Assembly: GCF_049608145.1 (NCBI RefSeq)
Contig: NZ_JBMYXF010000007.1
Location: forward strand, 21,085 to 85,084
Origin: Halocynthiibacter sp049608145
GTDB lineage: Bacteria > Pseudomonadota > Alphaproteobacteria > Rhodobacterales > Rhodobacteraceae
Reading direction: 5' to 3'
DNA: 64,000 nt
The position numbers and the translations under genes were made by a program. Below are positions 25,670 to 34,646 of this stretch, piece after piece (position 1 is the stretch's first letter; every line of letters starts with the position of its first letter). A model generated the notes under the pieces. That model saw nothing but the letters and a program-made list of their open reading frames with translations. It was not told the DNA's origin and made no database searches.

Positions 25670-28407
25670 GACAGATCCTTCAGGGCTGCAAGTACCCGAT
25701 CAGGCGTGGCAGGCACCTGCGTCAGACGTGCGCCTGTGGCGTGACGAATAGCATTCAAAATTGCCGGGGCAGTTGGGATCAACACATGTTCCCCCAATCC
25801 TTTCGCTCCAAAAGGTCCATGCGGGTCAGGCTCTTCAATCAACAAGGACGTCACCGGCGGCATGTCTCCGATGGTTGGAATTAGATAGTCATGCAGGTTT
25901 TCGGTCACGTGGGGAATGTATTCTTCCATCAGGGCCAGACCCATTCCCTGTGCGATCCCACCTTCAATCTGTCCTTCTGCAAGCATCGGGTTGATCACAC
26001 GCCCCACGTCATGTGCTGCGATGAAACGCGTGACGTGGGTGGTGCCCAGTTCGATATCCACTTCGATTTCTGCGATATGGGCAGCATAGCCATACACCGC
26101 ATAGGGGACACCTTGACCATTTTCATCCAGAGGCGCCGTGGGCGGATCCCAGGTTTCGATGGCTTCCACAACGTAGCCTGTTGAATTTACAGGCAGCGAT
26201 CCCAGGGGCAGAACATGCGTCTGCCCGCCCTCATGCACCTCAACGCCGCCCGCAACGGGGTGGATTAAGGCCTCCTCACCGGCATTACAAAGCTTCAGGA
26301 TCGCTGCCCGCAGCGCAAGGCCTGACAGGCGCGCTGCATTTCCGGACACCACAGTCTGACGGGATGCCGACGTTTTGCCTGCATCCGGTGTCACATCCGT
26401 GTCACCGCCAATCAACATCAAATCTGCCAATGGCACGCCAAGCGCTTCTGCAAAAATCTGGGCAATGACTGTATTGGCCCCCTGGCCAATATCCGCAGCC
26501 CCCTGGTGCAAAACGATCTGCCCATCACGTCGCAGACCTGATCGTATGGTTGACGGATTGGGCAGTGATGTGTTGCCACAACCATACCATCCCCCCGCGA
26601 TGCCCACACCGCGCCGGATAGATGTCGTCGTATTGTTAAATTGCTCTGCCGCCAGACGGGCTGCTTCCCAATGCGGTTGCAGTCTTTCAAAACAAGCTGC
26701 AATACCGACACCACTTTCGAGCAGCTGATTGCAGGTTGTACGATCTCCGTTACGCAGGGCGTTTTTCAAGCGAAATGTCAGCGGATCAATGTTCAGCTGT
26801 TCTGCCAGGTCGTCAAACAGCACTTCCTGGGCAATGGCGGATTGCGGCACGCCAAACCCCCGAAAAGCACCAGCCGGCATCGTGTGGGTGTGAACAGCAC
26901 GACTTTCAGCCAGAAAATCAGGTATCCGATAAGGCCCCGAAGCGTGAATTGGCACCCGATTGGCGACCGTAGGCCCCCATGATGCATAAGCACCCGTATT
27001 GAAAACACCGTCAAATTGCATCCCGCTGATCATCCCGTCCCGGGTCGCACCGATTTTTAAAGTGATATCAGAAGGATGGCGTTTGGTTGTGCTTTGCATG
27101 GATTCGCGTCGGCTATAGGCCATACGAACCGGACGATCTGTCTGCATTGCTGCAAGTGCCAGATAAGGTTGGACCGACATATCAAGTTTCGCCCCAAAGC
27201 CACCGCCGGTTGCCGTCGGTACGATGCGGACATGATCTAGAGGTACGCCCAAAACCGACGCGACACCTTCCTGATCCATAACCGGGGCCTGCGTGCAGGC
27301 GTGCACTTCCATCCGATCCCCGACCCGCCGTGCAAAACCGGCTTCGGGTTCAATATATGCATGTTCAACAAATCCTGTGCGAAACCGTCCTTCTGCCACC
27401 ACATCAGCTTGTGCCAACGCGGATTGTGCATTTCCATGACGAACAAGCCCTTCACACATGATATTACCCGCACGGTGTTCATGTAGCTGTGCTGCCTTAG
27501 GCGACAGCCCCTGATCCGAAGTCATTGCTGCGTCGCGTTCATGCCAGGTTACAGGAAAATCATCCGGCAGGGTCAGGGCATTCACCGCGTCTGGTTCACC
27601 GATAATCGCAGCAACTGCTTCGCCCCGAAACCGAGTTTCATTTTCAGCAAAGACAGGTTGATCGATAAAGCCGGGGATCACGCCAAATAATTTTTCGCCG
27701 GGTATGTCATCTGCGGTCTGAACAAACTGCACCCCGGGATGGTTCGCAACAAACGCAGCAATATCCCCAATGTCAAAACCAGCATAAGCAAAGGGACTGC
27801 GTACCAGCCGTAAAACGAGAGCATTATCCGGCGCCCCATCATCTCCGAAGATTTCCGCCCCCGTTACCTTGACCTCCCCATCCAGACGAAGCGGGCTTTG
27901 CCCAACACGCCCTGCGTCAGATGGTGTCACAAAACTATGAACCTGCATCACCGCATCAATGATCTTGCGATATCCCGTACATCGGCACAAAATCCCACCC
28001 AGCGCATCTTTTACCTGTTTCTCAGAAGGTTTCGATTGTTCGCGCAGCAATGCAACTGCAGCAACCATCATTCCTGGCGTACAAATCCCACATTGCGCGG
28101 CCCCATGGGCAAGAAAGCTGTCGGCAAGCTTCCGAGACAGATCATCACTCTCAACAAGCCCGGCCTGGGTCTCTACATGACATCCGACAGCTTGCGCCGC
28201 AGGGGTAATACAGGAACAGACGGGAACGCCATCAAGCAAAACCGTACAGGCACCACAATCCCCTGCGTCACACCCGGATTTCACATCTGTCTGCGATAAT
28301 CCATCACGTAATGCATCAGATAAGCGCCCGGACTGCGGCATCTGGACGGAGCGATCTTGGTGATTAAGGGTGAAGGAGAGCACCGGGATTTCTGCCAGGT
28401 CATCCAC
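25666..28407 (-). CDS. Molybdenum hydroxylase, fused [2Fe-2S] and Mo-cofactor subunit (xanthine dehydrogenase family)
   Basis: A 913-residue fusion laid out like aldehyde oxidoreductase (Mop). The N-terminal plant-type [2Fe-2S] domain has Cys46, 51, 54 and 66; the second [2Fe-2S] domain has Cys106, 109, 141 and 143 (QCGICTPGMM; CRCTGY). The molybdopterin domains contain GGGFGAKLDMSVQPYL and RGFGVPQSA, and the catalytic Glu873 is in GAKGLGEH. It should hydroxylate a carbon next to a ring nitrogen using water. FAD is supplied by the separate upstream gene, overlapping by eight bases. The substrate cannot be read from sequence; a pyridine-type carboxylate is suggested by the reductase-like neighbour. 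Confidence 0.88.
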   Translation of the reverse strand: MDDLAEIPVLSFTLNHQDRSVQMPQSGRLSDALRDGLSQTDVKSGCDAGDCGACTVLLDGVPVCSCITPAAQAVGCHVETQAGLVESDDLSRKLADSFLAHGAAQCGICTPGMMVAAVALLREQSKPSEKQVKDALGGILCRCTGYRKIIDAVMQVHSFVTPSDAGRVGQSPLRLDGEVKVTGAEIFGDDGAPDNALVLRLVRSPFAYAGFDIGDIAAFVANHPGVQFVQTADDIPGEKLFGVIPGFIDQPVFAENETRFRGEAVAAIIGEPDAVNALTLPDDFPVTWHERDAAMTSDQGLSPKAAQLHEHRAGNIMCEGLVRHGNAQSALAQADVVAEGRFRTGFVEHAYIEPEAGFARRVGDRMEVHACTQAPVMDQEGVASVLGVPLDHVRIVPTATGGGFGAKLDMSVQPYLALAAMQTDRPVRMAYSRRESMQSTTKRHPSDITLKIGATRDGMISGMQFDGVFNTGAYASWGPTVANRVPIHASGPYRIPDFLAESRAVHTHTMPAGAFRGFGVPQSAIAQEVLFDDLAEQLNIDPLTFRLKNALRNGDRTTCNQLLESGVGIAACFERLQPHWEAARLAAEQFNNTTTSIRRGVGIAGGWYGCGNTSLPNPSTIRSGLRRDGQIVLHQGAADIGQGANTVIAQIFAEALGVPLADLMLIGGDTDVTPDAGKTSASRQTVVSGNAARLSGLALRAAILKLCNAGEEALIHPVAGGVEVHEGGQTHVLPLGSLPVNSTGYVVEAIETWDPPTAPLDENGQGVPYAVYGYAAHIAEIEVDIELGTTHVTRFIAAHDVGRVINPMLAEGQIEGGIAQGMGLALMEEYIPHVTENLHDYLIPTIGDMPPVTSLLIEEPDPHGPFGAKGLGEHVLIPTAPAILNAIRHATGARLTQVPATPDRVLAALKDLS

Positions 28408-29245
28408 TGATGCTCTCCTTCGAAATCCCGGTCAACATGCGACGGACCAGGGTTTCTGCTGCATGTAATCGATAGAACTTCGATGCACGCACATCCCCTA
28501 TAGGCGAGAGTGCATCCGAATATCCAGAGTTAATTTGTCGCGGAATTTCAGCACGTTGTACACCAAACAGATCAACCTCTAGGCGTTTAAGCCTACATGC
28601 AACAGGAGAGCAAGCTCCAACTGAAACACGTGTTTCAGCTTTGGCCTGACCATTCTCAGGTATATGTAACAGAGCAACCATAGCGATAGAAATAACCAGA
28701 TACTCACGCGATCCAAGTTTTTGAAAGCTGGAAATTGCCCCTTCTGGAAGCTCGGGGATAATTACAGATTTCAAAATTTCCCCCTCTTTCAGACAGGTTT
28801 TTCCAGGTCCCATAATGAAAGATTGCAGCGGCATTTGACGCGTTGCTGCTTCGGAAACAAGTTCAACCTCGGCATTAAGCGTCAACAAAGGCGGCACACT
28901 GTCCGCTGCAGGGGACGCATTACAAAGGTTTCCGCCAATTGTTCCCCTGTTTTGGATCTGAACTGAACCGATTTCACGCGCGGCTGCCCGCAGCCCATCA
29001 AATGCTGGCGGCAGATCTGCATTTGAAATGTCGCTCCAACGGGTGGCGGCACCGATACGCCAACAGCCATCATTTCGGGAAACACCCCGATAGCCAGGCA
29101 ATCTGGTAATATCCAAAACTGGCGGCATAATTTTGTGATCCCCCAGCCGCGGAAAGAAATCGGTGCCACCGGCCACAACAGAAATCTCTCCCTGCCTCAG
29201 GGATGAAAAGGCTTCCTGTTCTGTGGTTGCGGTGACGTAGCGCAT
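28400..29245 (-). CDS. FAD-binding subunit of the molybdenum hydroxylase
   Basis: The 281-residue protein of the CoxM/CutM type carries FAD_binding_5 motifs: VVAGGTDFFPRLGD near residue 25 and QIQNRGTIGGNLCNASPAAD near 100. It accepts electrons from the [2Fe-2S] centres of the neighbouring large subunit. Start 29245 gives MRYVTATTEQEAF with GGATG upstream; an alternative ATG lies at 29269. It is the first gene of the minus-strand operon, facing the divergent promoter region 29246-29405. Confidence 0.87.
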   Translation of the reverse strand: MRYVTATTEQEAFSSLRQGEISVVAGGTDFFPRLGDHKIMPPVLDITRLPGYRGVSRNDGCWRIGAATRWSDISNADLPPAFDGLRAAAREIGSVQIQNRGTIGGNLCNASPAADSVPPLLTLNAEVELVSEAATRQMPLQSFIMGPGKTCLKEGEILKSVIIPELPEGAISSFQKLGSREYLVISIAMVALLHIPENGQAKAETRVSVGACSPVACRLKRLEVDLFGVQRAEIPRQINSGYSDALSPIGDVRASKFYRLHAAETLVRRMLTGISKESISG

Positions 29246-29319
29246 TGGGCATCCATTATGTTTGCACACTAACGATATTCAAGCGCATGGCGATGTGTCA
29301 ATGAATTTTACAAAACTTA

Positions 29320-29331
29320 CCGACCGGTCGG
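29320..29331. promoter_or_regulatory. Perfect palindrome CCGACCGGTCGG, TetR-type operator candidate
   Basis: This 12-base perfect palindrome lies centrally in the divergent region between the molybdenum hydroxylase operon and the multifunctional beta-oxidation gene. The ACCGACCGGTCGG form is a common TetR-family operator shape. No TetR gene is in the window, so the regulator would be encoded elsewhere. Confidence 0.55.
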
Positions 29332-29336
29332 GAAAA

Positions 29337-29349
29337 ACATTGCGAATGT
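29337..29349. promoter_or_regulatory. Second palindrome ACATT-GCG-AATGT
   Basis: A perfect 5-3-5 inverted repeat six bases from the first palindrome, overlapping the proposed -35 of the plus-strand gene. It could bind the MarR protein encoded at 21600-22046; no site comparison was possible. Confidence 0.35.
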
Positions 29350-29368
29350 AACAATATCTTCGTATTCA
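29340..29368 (+). promoter_or_regulatory. Sigma-70-type promoter candidate for the multifunctional enzyme gene
   Basis: TTGCGA (29340-29345), a 17-base spacer and TATTCA (29363-29368), followed by a leader of about 30 bases to the ATG at 29406. Both operator-like palindromes overlap or precede it, consistent with repression. Confidence 0.4.
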
Positions 29369-29405
29369 ACCACAAACCGTAACATTTAAAGCCGGAGCCC
29401 AAGCC

Positions 29406-31511
29406 ATGAGCAACGCCGTCAGTTATGAACTTAGCGGGGCCATCGCGGTTCTGACCATCGACAATCCACCTGTCAACGCCCTTGGTCTGGCTGTGCGACA
29501 AGGTTTGGTGGAAGGTATCGAACGTGCAGAAACTGATTCACAGGCAGATGCGGTGCTCCTCATCGGAGCGGGACGCACATTCCCTGCAGGGGCGGATATT
29601 CGTGAATTTGGCAAACCTCCGGTTGATCCCTACCTGCCCGAAGTCGTAGCCCGAATAGAGGCCTGCACAAAACCTGTTATCGCCGCAATGCATGGTACGG
29701 CACTGGGCGGCGGGCTGGAAGTTGGCCTGTCCGCGCATTACCGCATAGCCGATAAATCTACACGGATAGGTTTGCCGGAAGTGAACCTTGGCATTCTACC
29801 AGGCGCGGGTGGCACACAGCGTACCACATGCATTGCCGGGGCCAAAGCCACCCTCGATTTGGCCACCAGCGGCAAACCCATCGACGCTAACGCAGCCCAT
29901 GCTCTTGGGATCATCGACCGGATTGCTGACGGCGATCTAAAAGACGCAGCTCTTACCTATGCTCATGAGCTGATCACAGCTGGTGCTGCCCCTCGCCCCT
30001 CTGGTAAACGCGATGAAGGCTTGGCCGATGAAACGGCAAACCGTGCCGCCATTGATGCCACGCGTGCAACATTAAGCAAACGCGCGCGCGGCCAGTTTGC
30101 CCCGTTTCGCATAGTGGACTGTGTCGAGGTCGCGCTGGAGAAACCTATTTCCGAAGGCTTGGCTTTTGAACGCGAGCAATTCCTAGCCTGTATGGGAACC
30201 CCACAACGTCAAGGCATGATCCATGCGTTTTTTGCCGAGCGCACCTGCACCAAAGTGCCGGAAGCCTCGCGTGCACAACCTCGCCCCCTAAAGCAAATCG
30301 CGGTGATTGGCGGCGGCACCATGGGCGCGGGCATCACGGTTGCGGCCCTGAACGCAGGCTTGCCAGTTGTCATGGTAGAACGCGACGCCGAAAGTATTGC
30401 CCGCGGTCAGGCGAATGTTGAAAAGGTCTATGATGGCATGATCAAAAAGGGCCGTATGGATGACGCAGGTAAAGCAAAACACATGGCACTTTATACGCCT
30501 GCCACCGAATATTCCGCCATGTCAGACTGCGATTTGATCATCGAAGCGGTCTTTGAAAACCTTGAGGTCAAGCAAGACGTCTTCCGTCAACTGGACCAGA
30601 TCGCAAAGCCCGGCGCGGTTCTGGCAACAAACACATCATATCTGGATGTCGATGCCATCGCGAACGTCACATCCCGCCCCCAAGATGTCATTGGCCTACA
30701 TTTCTTTTCCCCCGCCAACATTATGAAACTTTTGGAAATTGTCGTGCCGTCTGATCCAGCCGACGATGCTGTGGCGACGGGATTTGCGCTTGCAAAACTG
30801 CTAAAGAAGACGCCCGTACGTGCAGCCAATAAAGATGGATTTATCGGCAACCGAATCTACAAAGCCTATGGCCTGTGCGCGACCTATATGATGGAAGATG
30901 GCGCAAGCCCCTATGCCATCGACAAAGCGATCTATGACTTCGGCTATCCTATCGGAATTTTTCAAGTGCATGATCTTGCAGGCATGGATATCTCTTGGGC
31001 CAACCGCAAACGCTTGGCTGCCTCACGGAACTCAGAGGAACGCTATAGCGCTGTACAAGACAAAATGTGCGAAGCGGGTCATTTCGGTCAAAAAACCGGG
31101 CGCGGCATGTATGTTTATCCCGAAGGTGCACGCAAGGGCGAAGAGAACCCCGATGTACTGAAGATCATCAGCGACGAACAAGCCCGGTTGGGCATTACAC
31201 CGCGCGACTTTACACAAGATGAAATCATGCGCCGTTACATGGCGGCGATGGTGAATGAGGGGGCAAAAGTTCTGCAGGAAGGCGTGGCCCTGCGCCCATC
31301 TGACATCGATGTAGTCGCGCTTTATGGCTATGGTTTCCCACGCTACCGTGGCGGCCCGATGAAATACGCAGACATGTATGGACTTGAAAACCTTCTTGCT
31401 GATCTCCGGGAATTCGAAAAGGAAGATGCATATTTCTGGAAGCCCGCAGATTTGCTGGTTGACCTGGTGGCAAATGGCCGATCTTTTGAGGATCTGAACA
31501 AAGAGAGCTGA
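29406..31511 (+). CDS. Multifunctional enoyl-CoA hydratase / 3-hydroxyacyl-CoA dehydrogenase (FadB/FadJ type)
   Basis: The 701-residue fusion has an N-terminal crotonase domain (oxyanion and Glu motifs MHGTALGGGLEVGL and LPEVNLGILPGAGGTQR). An NAD-binding domain (VIGGGTMGAGIT near residue 300) and C-terminal 3HCDH domains follow. It hydrates a 2-enoyl-CoA and oxidises the 3-hydroxyacyl-CoA with NAD. It is divergent from the molybdenum hydroxylase operon and followed by an SDR. It may complete degradation of a dicarboxylate-CoA from ring cleavage, or simply serve fatty acid beta-oxidation. No thiolase gene is adjacent. Confidence 0.88.
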   Translation: MSNAVSYELSGAIAVLTIDNPPVNALGLAVRQGLVEGIERAETDSQADAVLLIGAGRTFPAGADIREFGKPPVDPYLPEVVARIEACTKPVIAAMHGTALGGGLEVGLSAHYRIADKSTRIGLPEVNLGILPGAGGTQRTTCIAGAKATLDLATSGKPIDANAAHALGIIDRIADGDLKDAALTYAHELITAGAAPRPSGKRDEGLADETANRAAIDATRATLSKRARGQFAPFRIVDCVEVALEKPISEGLAFEREQFLACMGTPQRQGMIHAFFAERTCTKVPEASRAQPRPLKQIAVIGGGTMGAGITVAALNAGLPVVMVERDAESIARGQANVEKVYDGMIKKGRMDDAGKAKHMALYTPATEYSAMSDCDLIIEAVFENLEVKQDVFRQLDQIAKPGAVLATNTSYLDVDAIANVTSRPQDVIGLHFFSPANIMKLLEIVVPSDPADDAVATGFALAKLLKKTPVRAANKDGFIGNRIYKAYGLCATYMMEDGASPYAIDKAIYDFGYPIGIFQVHDLAGMDISWANRKRLAASRNSEERYSAVQDKMCEAGHFGQKTGRGMYVYPEGARKGEENPDVLKIISDEQARLGITPRDFTQDEIMRRYMAAMVNEGAKVLQEGVALRPSDIDVVALYGYGFPRYRGGPMKYADMYGLENLLADLREFEKEDAYFWKPADLLVDLVANGRSFEDLNKES

Positions 31512-31521
31512 AGGTCGGCAG

Positions 31522-32262
31522 ATGACACAGAGAACCGCCATCATCACAGGCGCAGGCAGCGGTATTGGCCGGGCCTGCGCACGAATTTTGCTAAAGAACG
31601 GCTGGAAGGTCGGATTGGTCGGGCGGCGAGAAAATGCACTATGCGATACTGCAAACGGTTGCGACAACGCGCTGATCCTGCCCTGTGATGTCACCGACGA
31701 AACATCGGTTGATGCAGCCTTTGATCACGCCCATACAAAATGGGGTCGGCTGGATCTTCTATTCAATAACGCAGGCAAACTGACCCCCGGAAAACCTTTG
31801 GACGAAATCGCAGTTTCTGACTGGCGATCTATGGTGGATGTGAACCTGAACGGGGCTTTTATCTGCGCGCGCAAGGCGTTTGGCCTAATGCGTTATCAGG
31901 CCAAACAAGGCGGGCGGATCATCAACAACGGATCCGTATCATCCTATGTACCACGGCCCGGAACCGCCCCTTATGCGGCAACAAAACACGCAATTTCAGG
32001 GCTGACCAAAACCATTTCTCTGGATGGGCGTGCCTTTAACATCGCCTGTGGGCAGATCGACATTGGCAACGCTGCGACAGATATGGTTGACCAGATCCGA
32101 GCAGGCGTATTGCAGGCGGATGGAACCATCAAAGGCGAACCCGCCATGGAGGTGCCGGACATCGCCAAAGCTTTCCTTTATATGGCAGAACTTCCCGAAG
32201 GCGCGAATGTTCAGAACATGACAGTCATGGCCACCAACATGCCTTTTGTCGGACGGGGGTAG
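31522..32262 (+). CDS. SDR family oxidoreductase
   Basis: The 246-residue classical short-chain dehydrogenase has TGAGSGIG (residues 9-16), the NNAG motif, a serine in NNGSVSSYVP and the YAATKH active site. It lies ten bases after the multifunctional enzyme, so the two are probably co-transcribed. In roseobacters such SDRs often accompany acyl-CoA genes. The C-terminus (NMTVMATNMPFVGRG) is the family's usual end. The substrate is unknown. Confidence 0.85.
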   Translation: MTQRTAIITGAGSGIGRACARILLKNGWKVGLVGRRENALCDTANGCDNALILPCDVTDETSVDAAFDHAHTKWGRLDLLFNNAGKLTPGKPLDEIAVSDWRSMVDVNLNGAFICARKAFGLMRYQAKQGGRIINNGSVSSYVPRPGTAPYAATKHAISGLTKTISLDGRAFNIACGQIDIGNAATDMVDQIRAGVLQADGTIKGEPAMEVPDIAKAFLYMAELPEGANVQNMTVMATNMPFVGRG

Positions 32263-32498
32263 CCTGCGCAGTGCCAAACTATCTGTGCGAGGAAGCCATC
32301 AATTCAACGCGACAGTTATTCTGACATTATACATGCACCAGATGTGCACCCAGCCCTTCGGCCACACGACAGTCTGGTCCTTTCCAGTTCTTTACAACCA
32401 GAAACCCTAAACCAGCTTAGGAACTGCAACATCAAACCCAGAAAATTTGGCCCACAGCGCACCACGTATTGCACCACCACGAGGCCATGCTGACCCCT

Positions 32499-32996
32499 TC
32501 AAAAATTCTTACGCCAACGCAACTCGACCGTATCCACACCGGGGTTGCGGCCTGAAATACCAGCATTCGACTTATGCGTCAGCGCCACTGAAATCGCGTT
32601 GCCGTCGTTGATCTGATACCCGACGCCCAACACGGAACGGAATTCAAGATGGTGGCCCAAATCGGTTGCGTCGCTGCTGGGCAGGTAAAGCCCCGGAGCA
32701 AGGCTGCCCTCAACGAACCAGTCGCCCTTCAGATCATAGCGCCCGGACAGACCGCCCCCTACAAAATAGTCACCCCCATCATGCACCGTAACGACCAGCA
32801 TTGGGCTGACTGCCACTTGACCAACGTCACGGAAACTATCGCCATGCAACTCCAATGACAGCACCCGCGTATTGGGCGGCTCATTGCTGCCGAAATCTGT
32901 ATAACCAAGGCCAACTACAAAGTCCGCCGCCTGAACCTGGGCTGCACCCAGCATGAGAGAAGCCGCAGAAAGTGCGGCGGGAAAAATGCGTTTCAT
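32499..32996 (-). CDS. Acyloxyacyl hydrolase, lipid A 3-O-deacylase PagL-like
   Basis: A 165-residue outer-membrane beta-barrel protein with a signal peptide (MKRIFPAALSAASLMLGAAQVQA). The C-terminal ALTHKSNAGISG supplies the PagL-type catalytic His141 and Ser143, and the protein ends in an aromatic beta-strand (ELRWRKNF), as outer-membrane barrels do. PagL removes the 3-O acyl chain from lipid A. The Glu expected 12 residues after Ser is Asp155 here, with Glu158 close by. Start 32996 begins the signal peptide; upstream ATG 33053 is less likely. It is a monocistronic gene divergent from ychF. Confidence 0.8.
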   Translation of the reverse strand: MKRIFPAALSAASLMLGAAQVQAADFVVGLGYTDFGSNEPPNTRVLSLELHGDSFRDVGQVAVSPMLVVTVHDGGDYFVGGGLSGRYDLKGDWFVEGSLAPGLYLPSSDATDLGHHLEFRSVLGVGYQINDGNAISVALTHKSNAGISGRNPGVDTVELRWRKNF

Positions 32997-33054
32997 CCCG
33001 GTATCCTGTGATTTGCTTATGTCAAAAAAACCTCCGACGCTGCTGCCGGCCACA

Positions 33055-33077
33055 CGTAACTGTACTGTTCGGTTACG
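33055..33077. promoter_or_regulatory. Inverted repeat CGTAAC ... GTTACG between pagL-like gene and ychF
   Basis: CGTAAC (33055-33060) and GTTACG (33072-33077) are separated by 11 bases, in the divergent region upstream of both genes. It may be an operator or a leader hairpin; only the symmetry supports it. Confidence 0.3.
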
Positions 33078-33232
33078 TTACTACTTGGGGAGGTTCGTTT
33101 GGATTTCAGCCCCTTTCACGCGTTTGTGTAAAACTGCATATTACCGTGAACCCACCGTCAAACGCCCACAGGCTTGCATAGCAGAGGCTCCCAGCCTAGA
33201 AGCCTGTTGAAACTGCAGCCAGGAGAATACGC

Positions 33233-34330
33233 ATGGGCTTTAAAATGGGGATCGTCGGCCTTCCGAATGTCGGCAAATCAACGCTGTTTAACGCGCTGAC
33301 AAAAACCGCCGCCGCCCAGGCTGCGAATTTTCCATTCTGTACGATCGAACCCAATGTGGGCGAAGTCGCCGTGCCAGACGCACGTCTTGATAAGCTTGCA
33401 GAAATTGCGGGTTCAAAACAGATTATCCCAACACGCATGACCTTTGTGGACATCGCAGGCCTTGTGAAGGGTGCGTCCCAAGGCGAAGGCCTTGGCAACC
33501 AATTCCTCGCCAACATTCGTGAAACCGATTCCATTGCACATGTTCTGCGTTGCTTTGAAGACGGCGATGTGACCCATGTTGACGGCCGCGTTGACCCAGT
33601 AGCAGATGCCGAAGTTATCGAAACCGAACTGATGCTTGCAGATATGGAATCCATCGAAAAACGCATGGCGAACCTTGTGCGTAAGCTGAAAGGCGGCGAT
33701 AAAGACGCAGCCCAGCAAGAACGCCTGCTAAAGGCAGCCTTGGCGCAGCTGGAAGATGGCAAACCTGCCCGTACTGTTGACGTTGACGAAGACGACAAAA
33801 AGGCCTGGGGCTTGCTGCAATTGCTGACCTCAAAGCCAATCCTATACGTTTGTAACGTTGGTGAATCTGAAGCTGCTGAAGGCAATGAACATTCCGCGCG
33901 CGTGGCCGAAATGGCGGCTGAACAAGGCGCTGCACATGTTGTGATCTCAGCTCAAATTGAAGAAGAAATTTCTCAACTTGAAGCAGAAGAAAGCCAGATG
34001 TTTCTTGAGGAAATGGGCCTAGAAGAAGCTGGCCTGGATCGCCTGATCCGCGCGGGTTACGAACTTCTGCACTTGCAAACCTACTTTACCGTTGGCCCAA
34101 AGGAAGCGCGTGCTTGGACCACCAAACAAGGTGCATCCGCCCCACAGGCCGCAGGTGTAATCCACACGGACTTTGAACGCGGCTTCATTCGCGCTGAAAC
34201 CGTCGCCTATGATGATTTCGTCGCCAACAACGGCGAAGCGGGCGCGAAAGAAGCGGGCAAACTACGGATCGAAGGCAAAACCTATATCGTCAAAGATGGC
34301 GATGTGATGCACTTCCTGTTCAACGCCTGA
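33233..34330 (+). CDS. ychF: Redox-regulated ATPase YchF (Obg-related)
   Basis: The 365-residue universally conserved P-loop NTPase has Walker A GLPNVGKST at residues 9-17, DIAGLVKGASQGEGLGNQFL and a C-terminal TGS/ubiquitin-like domain (TYFTVGPKEARAWT ... IRAETVAYDDF). YchF prefers ATP over GTP and binds ribosomes; it is linked to oxidative stress and translation quality. The start MGFKMGIVGLPN is typical. It is monocistronic, with a strong terminator following. Confidence 0.96.
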   Translation: MGFKMGIVGLPNVGKSTLFNALTKTAAAQAANFPFCTIEPNVGEVAVPDARLDKLAEIAGSKQIIPTRMTFVDIAGLVKGASQGEGLGNQFLANIRETDSIAHVLRCFEDGDVTHVDGRVDPVADAEVIETELMLADMESIEKRMANLVRKLKGGDKDAAQQERLLKAALAQLEDGKPARTVDVDEDDKKAWGLLQLLTSKPILYVCNVGESEAAEGNEHSARVAEMAAEQGAAHVVISAQIEEEISQLEAEESQMFLEEMGLEEAGLDRLIRAGYELLHLQTYFTVGPKEARAWTTKQGASAPQAAGVIHTDFERGFIRAETVAYDDFVANNGEAGAKEAGKLRIEGKTYIVKDGDVMHFLFNA

Positions 34331-34353
34331 TCCCTGGTCGGACCACAAAAACG

Positions 34354-34390
34354 AAAAACGCCGGTTCATCTGAACTGGCGTTTTTTGTTT
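34354..34390 (+). terminator. Intrinsic terminator after ychF
   Basis: An 11-base-pair stem (ACGCCGGTTCA at 34358-34368 with TGAACTGGCGT at 34371-34381, one G-T pair) is followed by TTTTTTGTTTTT. The A-rich 5' flank could make it work for the convergent DUF1150 gene as well. Confidence 0.9.
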
Positions 34391-34409
34391 TTAGAAACTG
34401 CGTTGCAGA

Positions 34410-34646
34410 TCAGTGCACAGAAACCGGCGCGTAATCATGTTCGCGGGCAAGTACGAAAGCCAGGCGACGTTCATTCACCAATGCGAGCTGCTCACCCTCC
34501 TCGGTACAAACCGCATACAGATGTTCCGCGCCACTTGCTGCGTCTTGCATATCATCAGGAAGATCATCGATATTAATGGCACGCACGTATACTGTACGGT
34601 TTTCGCCTTCGATTTCCTGCCCGGGGAAATTAAATTCTGAGTTCAT
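34410..34646 (-). CDS. DUF1150 family protein
   Basis: The 78-residue acidic protein has the family core VYVRAINIDDLPDD and LYAVCTEEGEQLALVNERRLAFVLARE. Its start overlaps the hsp20 stop by four bases (34643-34646). The Hsp20-DUF1150 pair is conserved in Rhodobacterales and rhizobia, so this small protein probably acts with the small heat-shock protein. Biochemical function unknown. Confidence 0.9.
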   Translation of the reverse strand: MNSEFNFPGQEIEGENRTVYVRAINIDDLPDDMQDAASGAEHLYAVCTEEGEQLALVNERRLAFVLAREHDYAPVSVH

